A DNA stretch of 64,000 nt, from NCBI RefSeq assembly GCF_012103215.1, contig NZ_JAAVNE010000003.1, positions 124,001 to 188,000 of the forward strand, read 5' to 3'. Every line of letters starts with the position of its first letter. Within the stretch, counting starts at the first letter, position 1. The position numbers and the translations under genes were made by a program. Of the stretch, positions 25,459-34,850 are shown in pieces. The DNA is from Falsiroseomonas selenitidurans (GTDB taxonomy: Bacteria > Pseudomonadota > Alphaproteobacteria > Acetobacterales > Acetobacteraceae). Under the pieces are notes generated by a model, which saw only the letters and a program-made list of their open reading frames with translations, searched no databases and had not been told where the DNA came from.

Positions 25459-26721
25459 CTAACCTTTCCGCTTTGCTCCCAATCCCCGCCCGCTCACCAG
25501 CGCCCCCTCCCCAAACCGCGCCCGCACCTTCTCCACCGCCGCCCACCTGTCCGCCCGCCTTGCCGCATCCGGGTCCGCCAGATCCGGCAGATCCGCCGTA
25601 TCCCCCGGCGCCAGCGGCTGCGACCCCACGCCGATCAGCCGGAACGCCGTCCCCGTCGCCTCCTTCGCCAGCATCGGCTGCGCCGCCCGGAACAGCATCT
25701 CGGGCAGTTTCGTGGGTCGCCCGAGCCGCACCGTCCGCGTGCGGCTTTCGAAATTCGCCGTCTTCAGCTTCAGCACCACCCCCGCCGCCGCCAGCCCCTT
25801 TTCCGAAAGCCGCCGGCCCAGCTTCTCGCACAGCCGCCACAGCGGCACTTCCAGCTCCGCCAGCGTCCGCAGGTCGGTCTCAAAGGTGGTCTCGGCCGAG
25901 ATGCTCTTCGTCTCCCGCGCCGGGTCCACGCGGCGCGTGTCCTCGCCGCGGGCGCGGGCCACCAGGCCGGGGCCGTCCTCGCCGAAGCGCCGCGCGGCCT
26001 CCCGCACCTCCAGCCCCGCCAGCTGGCCGAGCCGGGTGAAGCCGGCGGCGCCGAGTTTCCGGGCCAGCGCCGGCCCGACGCCGGGCAGCAGCGTCACCGG
26101 CTGCTGCGCCAGCCAGTCCCGCGCCTCCGCCCCCATCACCGCGAAGCCGCGCGGCTTGTCCCGCTCCGCCGCCAGTTTCGCCAGAAGCCGGTTGGGCGCC
26201 AGGCCGATGGAGACGGTGATGCCGAGCCGCCGTTCCACCGCGCCGGCGAAGCGCGCCAGCACCACCGCCGGCGGGGCGCGGTGCAGCGCCTCCGTCCCCG
26301 AAAGGTCAAGCACCGCCTCGTCGATCGACAGCGGCTGCACCAGCGGCGTCAGCGCCTCCATCATCTCCCGCATCTGCCGGGCCACGGCGACGTATTTCGC
26401 CATGTCCGGCTTGATCACCACGGCGTCCGGGCAGGCGGCGAGGGCCTTGAACATCGGCACGGCGCTGCGCACGCCGCGGGTGCGGGCCAGGTAGCAGGCG
26501 GCGGAGACCACGCCGCGCCGCCCGCCGCCGACGATCACCGGGCGGGTCAGCAGCTCCGGCCGGTCGCGCTTCTCGATGCTGGCGTAGAAGGCGTCGCAAT
26601 CGACATGGGCGATGGAGAGCGTGAACAGCGCCGCATGCCGCACCAGGCGGCGGCCGCCGCAGGCCGGGCAGGTGGCGCCGGGCGGGTCGCGCGCGCCGCA
26701 GTCACGGCACAGCCCGGGCAT
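25459..26721 (-). CDS. dinB: DNA polymerase IV with N-terminal zinc ribbon
   Basis: A 420-residue Y-family polymerase for translesion synthesis. Catalytic acids lie in VDCDAFYASIE (D41, D43) and SIDEAVLDL (D134, E135); little-finger sequence fills the C-terminal part. Before the palm is an extension with C5, C8, C18 and C21 (CRDCG, CPACG), which should bind zinc. I chose ATG 26721 because it begins exactly at this extension; upstream in-frame sequence runs antisense to the ROK gene end. It lies 22 bases after the ROK gene. SOS control is common, but no LexA box is evident. Confidence 0.87.
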   Translation of the reverse strand: MPGLCRDCGARDPPGATCPACGGRRLVRHAALFTLSIAHVDCDAFYASIEKRDRPELLTRPVIVGGGRRGVVSAACYLARTRGVRSAVPMFKALAACPDAVVIKPDMAKYVAVARQMREMMEALTPLVQPLSIDEAVLDLSGTEALHRAPPAVVLARFAGAVERRLGITVSIGLAPNRLLAKLAAERDKPRGFAVMGAEARDWLAQQPVTLLPGVGPALARKLGAAGFTRLGQLAGLEVREAARRFGEDGPGLVARARGEDTRRVDPARETKSISAETTFETDLRTLAELEVPLWRLCEKLGRRLSEKGLAAAGVVLKLKTANFESRTRTVRLGRPTKLPEMLFRAAQPMLAKEATGTAFRLIGVGSQPLAPGDTADLPDLADPDAARRADRWAAVEKVRARFGEGALVSGRGLGAKRKG

Positions 26722-26743
26722 CACCGCGCAGCCCGCGTCGCGC

Positions 26744-27628
26744 TCATGGCCACAGCCGGGCGGCGCCGAGCACGCCGGAACTGTCGCCATGCCGCGCCGC
26801 CTGGATCGGCGTATCGAAATGGTCGGAGAAGACATGGCGCGGGATCAGCCGCGGCAGGGCCTCATACAGATGCGCCATGTTGGACAGGCCGCCGCCCAGC
26901 ACGATCACCGCCGGGTCCAGCAGGTTGATCACGCCCGCCAGCGCCCGCGCCAGGCGGTCCGCATGACGGTCCAGCGCGGCGCGGGCGGCGGCATCCCCGG
27001 CTTCGGCCCGCGCCGACAGGCCGGCGGCATCGCGCGCGCCCGGGCCATCGGCCTCCGCGGCCAGGGCCGGGCCGCAGAGGAAGGTCTCGATGCAGCCGCG
27101 CTGGCCGCACCAGCAGGCCGGGCCGGGGTGCTCCGCCGCGGTCATCCAGGGCAGCGGCGTGTGGCCCCATTCGCCGGCGATGCGGTTGCGGCCTTCCACC
27201 AGCCGCCCCTCCACCACCACCCCGCCGCCGACGCCGGTGCCGAGGATGACGGCGAAGCCCGAGCCCGGCCGGTCGTGGAACTCGCTCATCGCCAGGCAAT
27301 TGGCGTCGTTGGACAGGCGTACGGGGCGGCCGAGCCGGGCTTCGAGGTCCGCCTGCAGCGGCTGGCCGTTGAGGAAGGTGGAATTGGCGCCGCGGATCAG
27401 CCCGGTGGCGGGGCTGACGCTGCCGGGGATGCCGATGCCGATGGTCGCCCGCCCCGGGGTCCCGATCTCGGCCTCGGCCTCGGCCACCATGGCGCCGATG
27501 CGCGCCACCGCGCCGGCATAGTCCGGCGGCGTCGGCAGGCGCCGGCGCAGGCGCAGCGCGCCCGAGGGGTCGAGGGCCGCCACCTCGATCTTGGTGCCGC
27601 CGAGGTCGATGCCGATGCGCCAGGTCAT
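26744..27628 (-). CDS. ROK-family sugar kinase (fructokinase/glucokinase type)
   Basis: A 294-residue ROK protein. It has the ATP motif DLGGTK (8-13), catalytic D108 in SNDAN, the GTGVGGG segment and the zinc site built from H156 and C172, C174, C179 in CWCGQRGC. There is no N-terminal DNA-binding domain, so it is an enzyme, not an Nag/Xyl-type repressor. It would phosphorylate a hexose such as fructose or glucose in the cytoplasm. It is divergent from the TusA-like gene and followed by dinB. Confidence 0.88.
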   Translation of the reverse strand: MTWRIGIDLGGTKIEVAALDPSGALRLRRRLPTPPDYAGAVARIGAMVAEAEAEIGTPGRATIGIGIPGSVSPATGLIRGANSTFLNGQPLQADLEARLGRPVRLSNDANCLAMSEFHDRPGSGFAVILGTGVGGGVVVEGRLVEGRNRIAGEWGHTPLPWMTAAEHPGPACWCGQRGCIETFLCGPALAAEADGPGARDAAGLSARAEAGDAAARAALDRHADRLARALAGVINLLDPAVIVLGGGLSNMAHLYEALPRLIPRHVFSDHFDTPIQAARHGDSSGVLGAARLWP

Positions 27629-27704
27629 GCCCGCCAGGGTGAAGCGCGCGCGGCGACGCGGCAAGCGGCTTGCCTTGTGGCGGCCGGGGTGGTGGATTCA
27701 CGGC

Positions 27705-27953
27705 ATGAGTGAAACGCTGCTGGATGTTCAGGGCCTGACCTGCCCCTTGCCGGTCCTCAAGGCCAACAAGGCCCTGCGATCGCTGCCGCCCGGCGCGCGG
27801 CTGGTGGTGCTGGCCTCGGACCCGGCCAGCGTCAAGGATTTCAAGGCCTATGCGACGGAGACCGGCCACGCGCTGGTCAGCTTCTCCGAGGAGAAGGGCC
27901 TGTACCGCTTCACCCTGCGCAAGCGGGAAGACAAGCCGGCCGCCGAGGCATGA
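27705..27953 (+). CDS. TusA/SirA-type sulfur-carrier protein
   Basis: An 82-residue protein with the family's two-layer alpha/beta plan and the sulfur-accepting Cys in DVQGLTCPLPVLKANKAL (C13). TusA proteins hand persulfide sulfur to tRNA thiolation or other sulfur pathways. Its stop overlaps the deacetylase start by four bases (ATGA), so the pair is coupled. Whether it is true TusA or a YeeD/YedF-like relative cannot be told. Confidence 0.85.
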   Translation: MSETLLDVQGLTCPLPVLKANKALRSLPPGARLVVLASDPASVKDFKAYATETGHALVSFSEEKGLYRFTLRKREDKPAAEA

Positions 27954-28879
27954 GCGTGCTGCTCTTCACCCATCTGGACTGCCTGCGCCACGACCCCGGC
28001 GAGGGCCACCCGGAATGCCCGGACCGCCTGCGCGCCGTGCTGCGCGCCCTGGACCAGGAGGAATTCGCCGAGCTGATCCGCGCCGAGGCGCCGCGCGCGA
28101 CGGTGGAACAGCTGCTGCGGGTGCATCCCTCCCGCTATGTGGAGGCCGTGCTCGGCATCCGGCCGGAGGGCGAGGAGCGGGTGGCGCTGGATCCGGACAC
28201 GCTGATGAGCGCCGGCAGCGCCGAGGCCGCGCTGCGCGCCGCCGGGGCCGCGGTGGCCGGGGTGGATGCGGTGTGCCGGGGGGAGGTGCGGCGGGTGTTC
28301 TGCGCCGTGCGCCCGCCGGGCCACCATGCGGAGCCGAACCGGCCCATGGGCTTCTGCCTGTTCGCCTCCGCCGCCGTGGCCGCGCGCCATGCCCAGGCGG
28401 CGCATGGGCTGGCGAAGGTGGCGGTGGTGGATTTCGACGTGCACCACGGCAATGGCACCCAGGCCTGCTTCGAGGCCGATGCCAGCCTGTTCTACGCCAG
28501 CAGCCACCAATGGCCGCTCTATCCCGGCACCGGCGATTCGAACGAGGTGGGGGTGGGCAACATCCTCAACGCCAAGCTGCCGCCTGGCGCCGATGGCTTG
28601 GCCTTCCGCGCCGCCTGGGCGGACCAGCTGTTGCCCGCGCTTGACAGTTTCGCCCCGGATCTCCTGATCGTGTCAGCCGGCTTTGACGCCCACGCCGCGG
28701 ACCCGCTGGCCCAGCTTCGGGTGCGGGAGGCGGATTTCGCCTGGCTGACGGAGCAACTTTGCGCCGTGGCGGAGCGCCACTGCGCCGGCAGGCTCGTCAG
28801 CCTGCTGGAAGGCGGCTACGACCTGGGGGCGCTGGCGCTTTCCGCCGCCGCGCATGTCCGTGCCCTGATGCGGTCCTGA
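27950..28879 (+). CDS. histone deacetylase family protein (acetylpolyamine amidohydrolase-like)
   Basis: A 309-residue zinc hydrolase that removes acetyl groups from amines such as acetylpolyamines or acetyl-lysine. Active-site His pair RPPGHHAE (H125, H126), zinc ligands D163 and H165 in DFDVHHGNGT, and D246 in SAGFDAH are all present. It overlaps the TusA-like gene by four bases and precedes xseB, a neighbour seen often in alphaproteobacteria. Confidence 0.88.
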   Translation: MSVLLFTHLDCLRHDPGEGHPECPDRLRAVLRALDQEEFAELIRAEAPRATVEQLLRVHPSRYVEAVLGIRPEGEERVALDPDTLMSAGSAEAALRAAGAAVAGVDAVCRGEVRRVFCAVRPPGHHAEPNRPMGFCLFASAAVAARHAQAAHGLAKVAVVDFDVHHGNGTQACFEADASLFYASSHQWPLYPGTGDSNEVGVGNILNAKLPPGADGLAFRAAWADQLLPALDSFAPDLLIVSAGFDAHAADPLAQLRVREADFAWLTEQLCAVAERHCAGRLVSLLEGGYDLGALALSAAAHVRALMRS

Positions 28880-28920
28880 CCGTCCGCCCCATATTTCGCT
28901 TCCCATGGAAGACTGGACTG

Positions 28921-29172
28921 ATGTCAACTGAACCTGACACGGCAAGGCCCGTTGCCACCCTCTCCTTCGAGGATGCGCTGGCGGAGCTGGAGGGAATCGT
29001 GAAGGACCTGGAATCGGGCAGGGGCAGGCTGGAGGAAGCGGTCGCGGCCTATGAGCGCGGCGCCGCGCTGCGCCGCCATTGCGAGGCGAAGCTGGCGGAG
29101 GCCGAGGCGAAGGTGCAGGCGATCATCGAGGCACCGCCCGGCCAGGCCGCCGGCCTGCGCGACCTCGGCTGA
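28921..29172 (+). CDS. xseB: exodeoxyribonuclease VII small subunit
   Basis: An 83-residue helical protein with the XseB signature SFEDALAELEGIVKDLESG and LEEAVAAYERGAALRRHCEAKL. It binds the large XseA subunit to make the single-strand exonuclease. The long subunit gene is not in this window. Its stop overlaps the ispA start (TGATG), which is the usual alphaproteobacterial arrangement xseB-ispA-dxs. Confidence 0.92.
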   Translation: MSTEPDTARPVATLSFEDALAELEGIVKDLESGRGRLEEAVAAYERGAALRRHCEAKLAEAEAKVQAIIEAPPGQAAGLRDLG

Positions 29173-30083
29173 TGCCGGACACCGCCCCCGCCTCCCCCCT
29201 GCGCACCGCCCTGGCCCAGGCCGCGGCGGAAATCGACACCGCGCTGGAATTGCTGCTGCCGCCGGCCGAGGGGCCGGAAGCGCCGCTGCTGGCCGCCATG
29301 CGCTACGCCGCCATCGGCGGCGGCAAGCGGCTGCGCGGCTTCCTGGTGCTGGAAGGCGCGCGGCAGTTCGGCGTCTCCCGCCAGGCGGCGCTGCGCGTCG
29401 CCGCGGCGATCGAGATGCTGCACGCCTATTCGCTGGTGCATGACGATTTGCCGGCGATGGACGATGACGACCTGCGCCGCGGCAAGCCGACCCTGCACCG
29501 CGCCTTCGACGAGGCCACCGCCATCATCGCCGGCGACGCGCTGCAGGCCCAGGCCTTCGCCGTGCTGGCGGATGAGGACACGCATGCCGACCCCGCCGTG
29601 CGGGTGGAGCTGGTGCGCTGCCTGGCGCGGGCGGCCGGGGCGCGGGGCATGTGCGGCGGGCAGATGCTGGACATGCTGGCCGAAGCCGCCACCGAACCGC
29701 TGGACGAGGCCCATGTCGGCCGGCTGCAGCTGCTGAAGACCGGGCGGCTGATCGAGTTCTCGGCCGAGGCCGGCGCCGTTCTCGGCAAGGCGCCGGCGCC
29801 GCAGCGCCACGCCCTGGCCGCCTATGGCCGCGACATCGGCGCCGCCTTCCAGATCGCGGATGATCTACTGGACGCGACGGCCAGCGCGGATGAAACCGGC
29901 AAGCGCACCGGCAAGGACGCGGCGGCAGGCAAGGCAACCCTGCTCGGCATCCTCGGCCTGGAACGGGCGCGGATGCAGGCGGAACGCCTGGTCGAGCAGG
30001 CCGTTGGCCATCTGGACAGCTTCGGCGATCGGGCCGCATTGCTGCGCGGCCTGGCCACCTACACCATCGAGAGGAAGAGCTGA
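29172..30083 (+). CDS. ispA: farnesyl diphosphate synthase (polyprenyl synthetase)
   Basis: A 303-residue trans-prenyltransferase that condenses IPP with allylic diphosphates to GPP and FPP. The first Asp-rich motif [13 protein letters not shown] (about 88-100), IGGGKRLRG (about 48-56) and the second motif FQIADDLLD (about 225-233) are intact. The insertion of two residues in DDxxxxD marks the type II bacterial FPP/GGPP class. It sits between xseB and dxs in one operon, linking precursor supply to chain elongation. Confidence 0.92.
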   Translation: MPDTAPASPLRTALAQAAAEIDTALELLLPPAEGPEAPLLAAMRYAAIGGGKRLRGFLVLEGARQFGVSRQAALRVAAAIEMLHAYSLVHDDLPAMDDDDLRRGKPTLHRAFDEATAIIAGDALQAQAFAVLADEDTHADPAVRVELVRCLARAAGARGMCGGQMLDMLAEAATEPLDEAHVGRLQLLKTGRLIEFSAEAGAVLGKAPAPQRHALAAYGRDIGAAFQIADDLLDATASADETGKRTGKDAAAGKATLLGILGLERARMQAERLVEQAVGHLDSFGDRAALLRGLATYTIERKS

Positions 30084-30088
30084 GCACC

Positions 30089-32011
30089 ATGGCGCCACCC
30101 GCGACCCCCCTGCTCGACCGCGTGAAGGTTCCGGCCGATCTGCGCAACTGGTCGGGGGACCAGCTCAAGCAGCTTGCGCAGGAAGTGCGGGCGGAAACCA
30201 TCGACGCGGTCAGCCAGACCGGCGGGCATCTCGGCGCCTCGCTCGGCGTGGTGGAGCTGACGGTGGCCGTCCATGCCGTGTTCGACACGCCGCGCGACCG
30301 GCTGATCTGGGACGTCGGCCACCAGGCCTACCCGCACAAGATCCTGACCGGCCGCCGCGACCGCATCCGCACCCTGCGGCAGCAGGATGGGCTTTCCGGC
30401 TTCACCCGCCGCGCCGAATCGGAGTTCGACCCGTTTGGCGCCGCGCATTCCTCCACCTCCATCTCCGCCGGCCTCGGCATGGCGGTGGCGCGCGACCTGA
30501 AGGGGGATACGCGCAACGTCATCGCCGTGATCGGCGACGGCGCCATGTCGGCCGGCATGGCCTATGAGGCGATGAACAATGCCGGGGCGCTGAAGGCGCG
30601 CCTCATCGTCATCCTGAACGACAACGACATGTCGATCGCCCCGCCGGTGGGGGCGATGAGCGCCTATCTGTCGAAGGTCGTCTCCTCCCGCCCGTTCCTG
30701 TCGGTCCGGGAGATGATGGCCCGGCTGGCGCGGCGCTTCCCGCGCCCGATCGAGCGCACGGCGCGCCGCGCGGAGGAATTCGCCCGCGGCCTGCTGACCG
30801 GCGGCACGCTGTTCGAGGAGCTGGGCTTCTACTATGTCGGCCCGATCGACGGGCACGATCTGGACCACCTGCTGCCCATCCTGCGCAACCTGCGGGATGC
30901 GGAGGATGCGCAGCCAATCCTGCTGCATGTGGTCACCCAGAAGGGCAAGGGCTACGCCCCGGCCGAGGAAAGCGCCGACAAATACCATGGCGTGCAGAAG
31001 TTCAACGTCATCACCGGCGAACAGGCCAAGGCCCCACCCGGCCCGCCGAGCTACACCAAGGTGTTTTCCAACGCCCTGATCGCAGAGGCGGAGGTCGATG
31101 AGCGCGTCGTCTCGGTCAACGCCGCCATGCCCGCCGGCACCGGGCTGGATGCCTTCGCGAAGAAATTCCCGAAGCGCTGCTTCGATGTCGGCATCGCGGA
31201 ACAGCACGCCGTCACCTTCGCCGCCGGCATGGCGACGGAAGGGCTGAAGCCCTTCGTCGCGATCTACTCCACCTTCCTGCAGCGTGCCTACGACCAGGTG
31301 GTGCATGACGTGGCGCTGCAATCCCTGCCGGTGCGCTTCGCCATGGACCGCGCCGGGCTGGTGGGCGCGGATGGCGCCACCCATGCCGGCAGCTTCGACA
31401 TCGCCTTCCTCGGCTGCCTGCCCAACATCGTGCTGATGGCCGCGGCGGATGAGGCGGAGCTGATGCACATGGTGGCCACCGCGGCGGCCATCGACGACCG
31501 CCCCTCCGCCTTCCGCTACCCGCGCGGCGAGGGCACCGGCATCGCCCTGCCGAAGCGCGGCACGCCGCTGGAGCTGGGCCGCGGCCGGGTGCTGCGGGAA
31601 GGCAGCGCCATCGCCATCCTGTCCTATGGTGCGCGCCTGCCGGAATGCCTGAAGGCGGCGGAGGATCTGGCAGCGCAGGGCCTGTCCTGCACCGTGGCCG
31701 ATGCCCGCTTCGCCAAGCCGCTGGACACCGCGCTGGTGGAACGCCTGGCCCGGCACCATGAGGTGCTGATCACCATCGAGGAAGGCTCGGTCGGCGGCTT
31801 CGGCAGCCTCGTGGCGCAGCATCTGCTGTGGCAGGGGCTGCTGGACGGGCAGACCAGGTTCCGCCCGATGGTGCTGCCGGACTGCTTCATCGACCATGCC
31901 GCGCCAAAGGTGCAGTATGATCAGGCCGGGCTGAATGCGCGCCACATCGTGGCCACCGCCCGCGCCGCGCTCGGCATGGCGGAAGCCAAGGCCCAGCCGG
32001 CGCGCGCCTGA
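30089..32011 (+). CDS. dxs: 1-deoxy-D-xylulose-5-phosphate synthase
   Basis: A 640-residue thiamine-diphosphate enzyme that joins pyruvate and glyceraldehyde 3-phosphate in the first step of the MEP isoprenoid route. Seen are the N-terminal [15 protein letters not shown], the TPP motif [18 protein letters not shown] and the transketolase-type [12 protein letters not shown] with its catalytic Glu. The length is standard. It lies five bases after ispA; the later MEP enzyme ispG is also in this window. Confidence 0.95.
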   Translation: MAPPATPLLDRVKVPADLRNWSGDQLKQLAQEVRAETIDAVSQTGGHLGASLGVVELTVAVHAVFDTPRDRLIWDVGHQAYPHKILTGRRDRIRTLRQQDGLSGFTRRAESEFDPFGAAHSSTSISAGLGMAVARDLKGDTRNVIAVIGDGAMSAGMAYEAMNNAGALKARLIVILNDNDMSIAPPVGAMSAYLSKVVSSRPFLSVREMMARLARRFPRPIERTARRAEEFARGLLTGGTLFEELGFYYVGPIDGHDLDHLLPILRNLRDAEDAQPILLHVVTQKGKGYAPAEESADKYHGVQKFNVITGEQAKAPPGPPSYTKVFSNALIAEAEVDERVVSVNAAMPAGTGLDAFAKKFPKRCFDVGIAEQHAVTFAAGMATEGLKPFVAIYSTFLQRAYDQVVHDVALQSLPVRFAMDRAGLVGADGATHAGSFDIAFLGCLPNIVLMAAADEAELMHMVATAAAIDDRPSAFRYPRGEGTGIALPKRGTPLELGRGRVLREGSAIAILSYGARLPECLKAAEDLAAQGLSCTVADARFAKPLDTALVERLARHHEVLITIEEGSVGGFGSLVAQHLLWQGLLDGQTRFRPMVLPDCFIDHAAPKVQYDQAGLNARHIVATARAALGMAEAKAQPARA

Positions 32012-32086
32012 GCCGCGCCGCCCGCGGCGGTTGATGTCGCCGGGCCGGGCAGTCATGCTCGGGCCGGAGACGTCCGGAAGGTTGGC

Positions 32087-33223
32087 ATGCGCGGCACCCG
32101 AATCAGGTCCGTCACCCCCCATGTGCTGATGGCGGACCTGCCCGAGCCCTTCGCCTATTCCCAGGCCTGGTACCGCCGCCGCGGCGCCATGCTGGTGGAG
32201 ATCCAGACCGAGGACGGCCTCATCGGCTGGGGCGAGGCCTTCGGCCCGCCGGAGCTCACCGCCCCCATCTGCAGCTGGCTCGCGCCCCTGCTGCTGGGCC
32301 AGGACGCCCTGGCGCGGGAGGCGCTGTGGCAGGCCGCCTACAACCGGCTGCGCGACCACGGCCAGCGCGGCCTGGTGATCGAGGCGATCAGCGCCCTCGA
32401 CATCGCGCTCTGGGACATCGCCGGCCAGGCGCTGGGCCTGCCCGTGCACCGGCTGCTGGGCGGGCCGCTGCGGACCGAGGTGCAGGCCTATGCCACCGGC
32501 TTCTACCGCCGCGAACGCCGCGACCACCTGCGCTACCTGACCGAGGAGGCGGAGGCGCGCGTGGATGAGGGCTTCGGGATCCTGAAGCTGAAGACCGGCT
32601 GGGGCCTGGCGGAGGACATCGCCCTGACGCGGGACTTCCGCCACGCCATCGGCCCGAAGATCGGCCTGCTGGTGGATTGCAACCACGCCTATGACGCACC
32701 GACGGCCATTGCCTTTGGCCGCGCCGTGGCCGATTGCGACATCGGCTGGTTCGAGGAACCGGTGCCGCCCGAGGATCTGGACGGCTATCTGGAGGTCAAG
32801 CGCGGCCAGCCCATCCCGGTCGCGGGCGGGGAGGCCAGCTTCACCCGCTGGGGTTTCGCCGAGATGATCACCCGCCGCACCGTGCATATCCTGCAGCCGG
32901 ACGTGGCGGCTTGCGGCGGCATCTCCGAGCTCAAGAAGATCGCCGACATGGCGGCGGCCTTCGGCATGCGGGTGAATCCGCATGTCTGGGGCACCGGCGT
33001 GGCGCTGGCGGCCTCCCTGCACCTGCTGGCGGTGATCCCGGACAATCCGCCGGGCCTGTTCCCCAACCCGCCGCTGCTGGAGCTGGACCGCTCCCCGCAC
33101 CCGGTGCGCGATGCGCTGCTGCAGGTGCCCATCGGCTTCACCGGCGGCGTGGTGCGGGTGCCGGACGGCCCCGGCCTCGGCATCGCGGTGGACCGCGCGG
33201 CCCTCGCGCGCTTCGCCGCCTGA
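32087..33223 (+). CDS. mandelate racemase/muconate lactonizing enzyme family protein
   Basis: A 378-residue enolase-superfamily enzyme. The K-x-K motif KLK (K167, K169), Mg ligands D197, E223 and E249, and a D272-H299 dyad like that of mandelate racemase are all in place, so it belongs to the MR subgroup that removes an alpha proton from a carboxylate, often an acid-sugar dehydratase. The substrate is unknown. It stands between dxs and tlyA, which are adjacent in many relatives, and its stop overlaps the tlyA start by one base. Confidence 0.87.
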   Translation: MRGTRIRSVTPHVLMADLPEPFAYSQAWYRRRGAMLVEIQTEDGLIGWGEAFGPPELTAPICSWLAPLLLGQDALAREALWQAAYNRLRDHGQRGLVIEAISALDIALWDIAGQALGLPVHRLLGGPLRTEVQAYATGFYRRERRDHLRYLTEEAEARVDEGFGILKLKTGWGLAEDIALTRDFRHAIGPKIGLLVDCNHAYDAPTAIAFGRAVADCDIGWFEEPVPPEDLDGYLEVKRGQPIPVAGGEASFTRWGFAEMITRRTVHILQPDVAACGGISELKKIADMAAAFGMRVNPHVWGTGVALAASLHLLAVIPDNPPGLFPNPPLLELDRSPHPVRDALLQVPIGFTGGVVRVPDGPGLGIAVDRAALARFAA

Positions 33224-33966
33224 TGGGGGGCACGCCGAAGCAGCGCGCCGACCAGGCGCTGGTGGATCGGGGCCTGGCGGAAAGCCGAACCCGCGCCCAG
33301 GCGCTGATCCTGGCCGGCAAGGTGTTTTCCGGCGAGGCGCGGGTGACCAAGGCCGGTGACGCGATCAAGGAGGGCCAGCCGCTGGAGGTGCGCGGCCAGG
33401 ACCATCCCTGGGTTTCCCGCGGCGGGGTGAAGCTGGCGCACGCCCTGGCCCATTTCCACCTGGATTGCGCCGGCGTCACCGCGCTGGATGTCGGCGCCTC
33501 CACCGGCGGCTTCACCGATGTGCTGCTGCACCAGGGCGCGGCGAAGGTCTTTGCGGTCGATGTCGGGCATGGGCAACTCGCCTGGAAGCTGCGCAACGAC
33601 CCACGGGTGGCGGTGATGGAGCGGGTGAATGCGCGCTACCTGGACGCCACCATGATCCCGGAGGCGCCGGGCGCCGTGGTGTGCGACGCCAGCTTCATCG
33701 GCCTGCGCATGGTGCTGCCGGCCGCGCTCGCTTTGGCCGCGCCCGGCGCCTGGGCGGTGGCATTGATAAAACCGCAATTCGAGGTCGGGCCGAATGTCGC
33801 CAAGGGCGGCGTGGTGCGCGATGCCCGGGTGCATGACAGCGTCTGCGCCGGCATCCGCCACTGGTGGTCCGGCCTGCCGGGCTGGACCGTGCTGGGCGTG
33901 GAAGCCAGCCCGCTGCTGGGGCCGGAAGGCAACCGGGAGTTCCTGATCGCCGCCCGGCGCGGCTGA
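33223..33966 (+). CDS. tlyA: TlyA-family rRNA 2'-O-methyltransferase
   Basis: A 247-residue protein with an N-terminal S4 RNA-binding domain (about 5-60) and a FtsJ-like methyltransferase domain with SAM motif DVGASTGGFTD and the CDASFIGL and KPQFEVG segments. TlyA methylates cytidines of 16S and 23S rRNA; some homologues have been called haemolysins. ATG 33223 lies in a TGATG overlap. Its place downstream of xseB-ispA-dxs is conserved in alphaproteobacteria. Confidence 0.9.
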   Translation: MGGTPKQRADQALVDRGLAESRTRAQALILAGKVFSGEARVTKAGDAIKEGQPLEVRGQDHPWVSRGGVKLAHALAHFHLDCAGVTALDVGASTGGFTDVLLHQGAAKVFAVDVGHGQLAWKLRNDPRVAVMERVNARYLDATMIPEAPGAVVCDASFIGLRMVLPAALALAAPGAWAVALIKPQFEVGPNVAKGGVVRDARVHDSVCAGIRHWWSGLPGWTVLGVEASPLLGPEGNREFLIAARRG

Positions 33967-34004
33967 GAGGGCCGCGCTGGCACGGCGCTTGCGCCAGGGT
34001 CGGC

Positions 34005-34772
34005 ATGACCCGCATCGCCCGCTTCATCCTGATCCCCCTCCTGATCCTGCTGCTGCCCGGCCCGGCCCGGGCGGAGCCCGGCCTGCTCTGCCGCGCCGCG
34101 ATCCAGGCGGCGGAGCGGGAGGCAGGCCTGCCGCAGCACCTGCTGATGGCCATCGCCCGCGTCGAATCCGGCCGGCGGGACCCGGAGACCGGTGCCTTCC
34201 ACCCCTGGCCCTGGACCATCAATGCCGAGGGGCGTGGGCAGTTCTTCCCCAGCCGGGCGGCAGCCATTGCCGGGGTGCAGGCGCTGCAGGCGGGCGGCAT
34301 GCGCTCCATCGACGTGGGCTGCATGCAGGTGAACCTGCGCCACCACCCGGACGCCTTCCCGAGCCTGGAGACCGCCTTCGACCCGCTGGAGAATGCCCGC
34401 TACGCCGCCCGCTTCCTCACCGCGCTGCACGCCACGCGCGGCGACTGGGCGCAGGCGGCCGGCGCCTACCATTCGCAGACGCCGGAACGCGCCGGCCCCT
34501 ACCGGGACAGGGTGATGGCCGCCTGGGCGCGGGAACGCGGACAACCGCACCCGCCGGTGGCGCTCGCCGCCCTGGCGCCCCCGCCCGCGCGGCCCGCGAC
34601 GCCGCCCCTGCCGCCCGGGCTGCGCGGCGGCGCCCTGCTGTCGAACGGGGCGGAGCAGGCGCCGGTGCTGGCCGCCACCCCCGGCACGGCGGGACGGGGT
34701 CTCGACGCCTATCGCCGCCTGCCGGTCCCGATCGCGGGGCGGGCGCGGGGGCTGGTTGCCGCCCGCCGCTGA
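34005..34772 (+). CDS. secreted lytic transglycosylase-like protein
   Basis: A 255-residue protein with a signal peptide (1-23, ending ARA) and an SLT-type domain. The catalytic Glu is E54 in IARVESG, followed by the WPWTINAEG and VGCMQVNLRHH segments typical of lytic transglycosylases that cut peptidoglycan. After about residue 180 the sequence is Pro/Ala-rich and disordered. It is probably periplasmic. The start is set by the signal peptide. Confidence 0.83.
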   Translation: MTRIARFILIPLLILLLPGPARAEPGLLCRAAIQAAEREAGLPQHLLMAIARVESGRRDPETGAFHPWPWTINAEGRGQFFPSRAAAIAGVQALQAGGMRSIDVGCMQVNLRHHPDAFPSLETAFDPLENARYAARFLTALHATRGDWAQAAGAYHSQTPERAGPYRDRVMAAWARERGQPHPPVALAALAPPPARPATPPLPPGLRGGALLSNGAEQAPVLAATPGTAGRGLDAYRRLPVPIAGRARGLVAARR

Positions 34773-34850
34773 TCTCCGGCGGTAACGCGTTCTTCAGGGG
34801 CCTCGTGTCATGAAGGTCGCACCGTGGGGCTTCCCGGATCGGAGTGGTCG

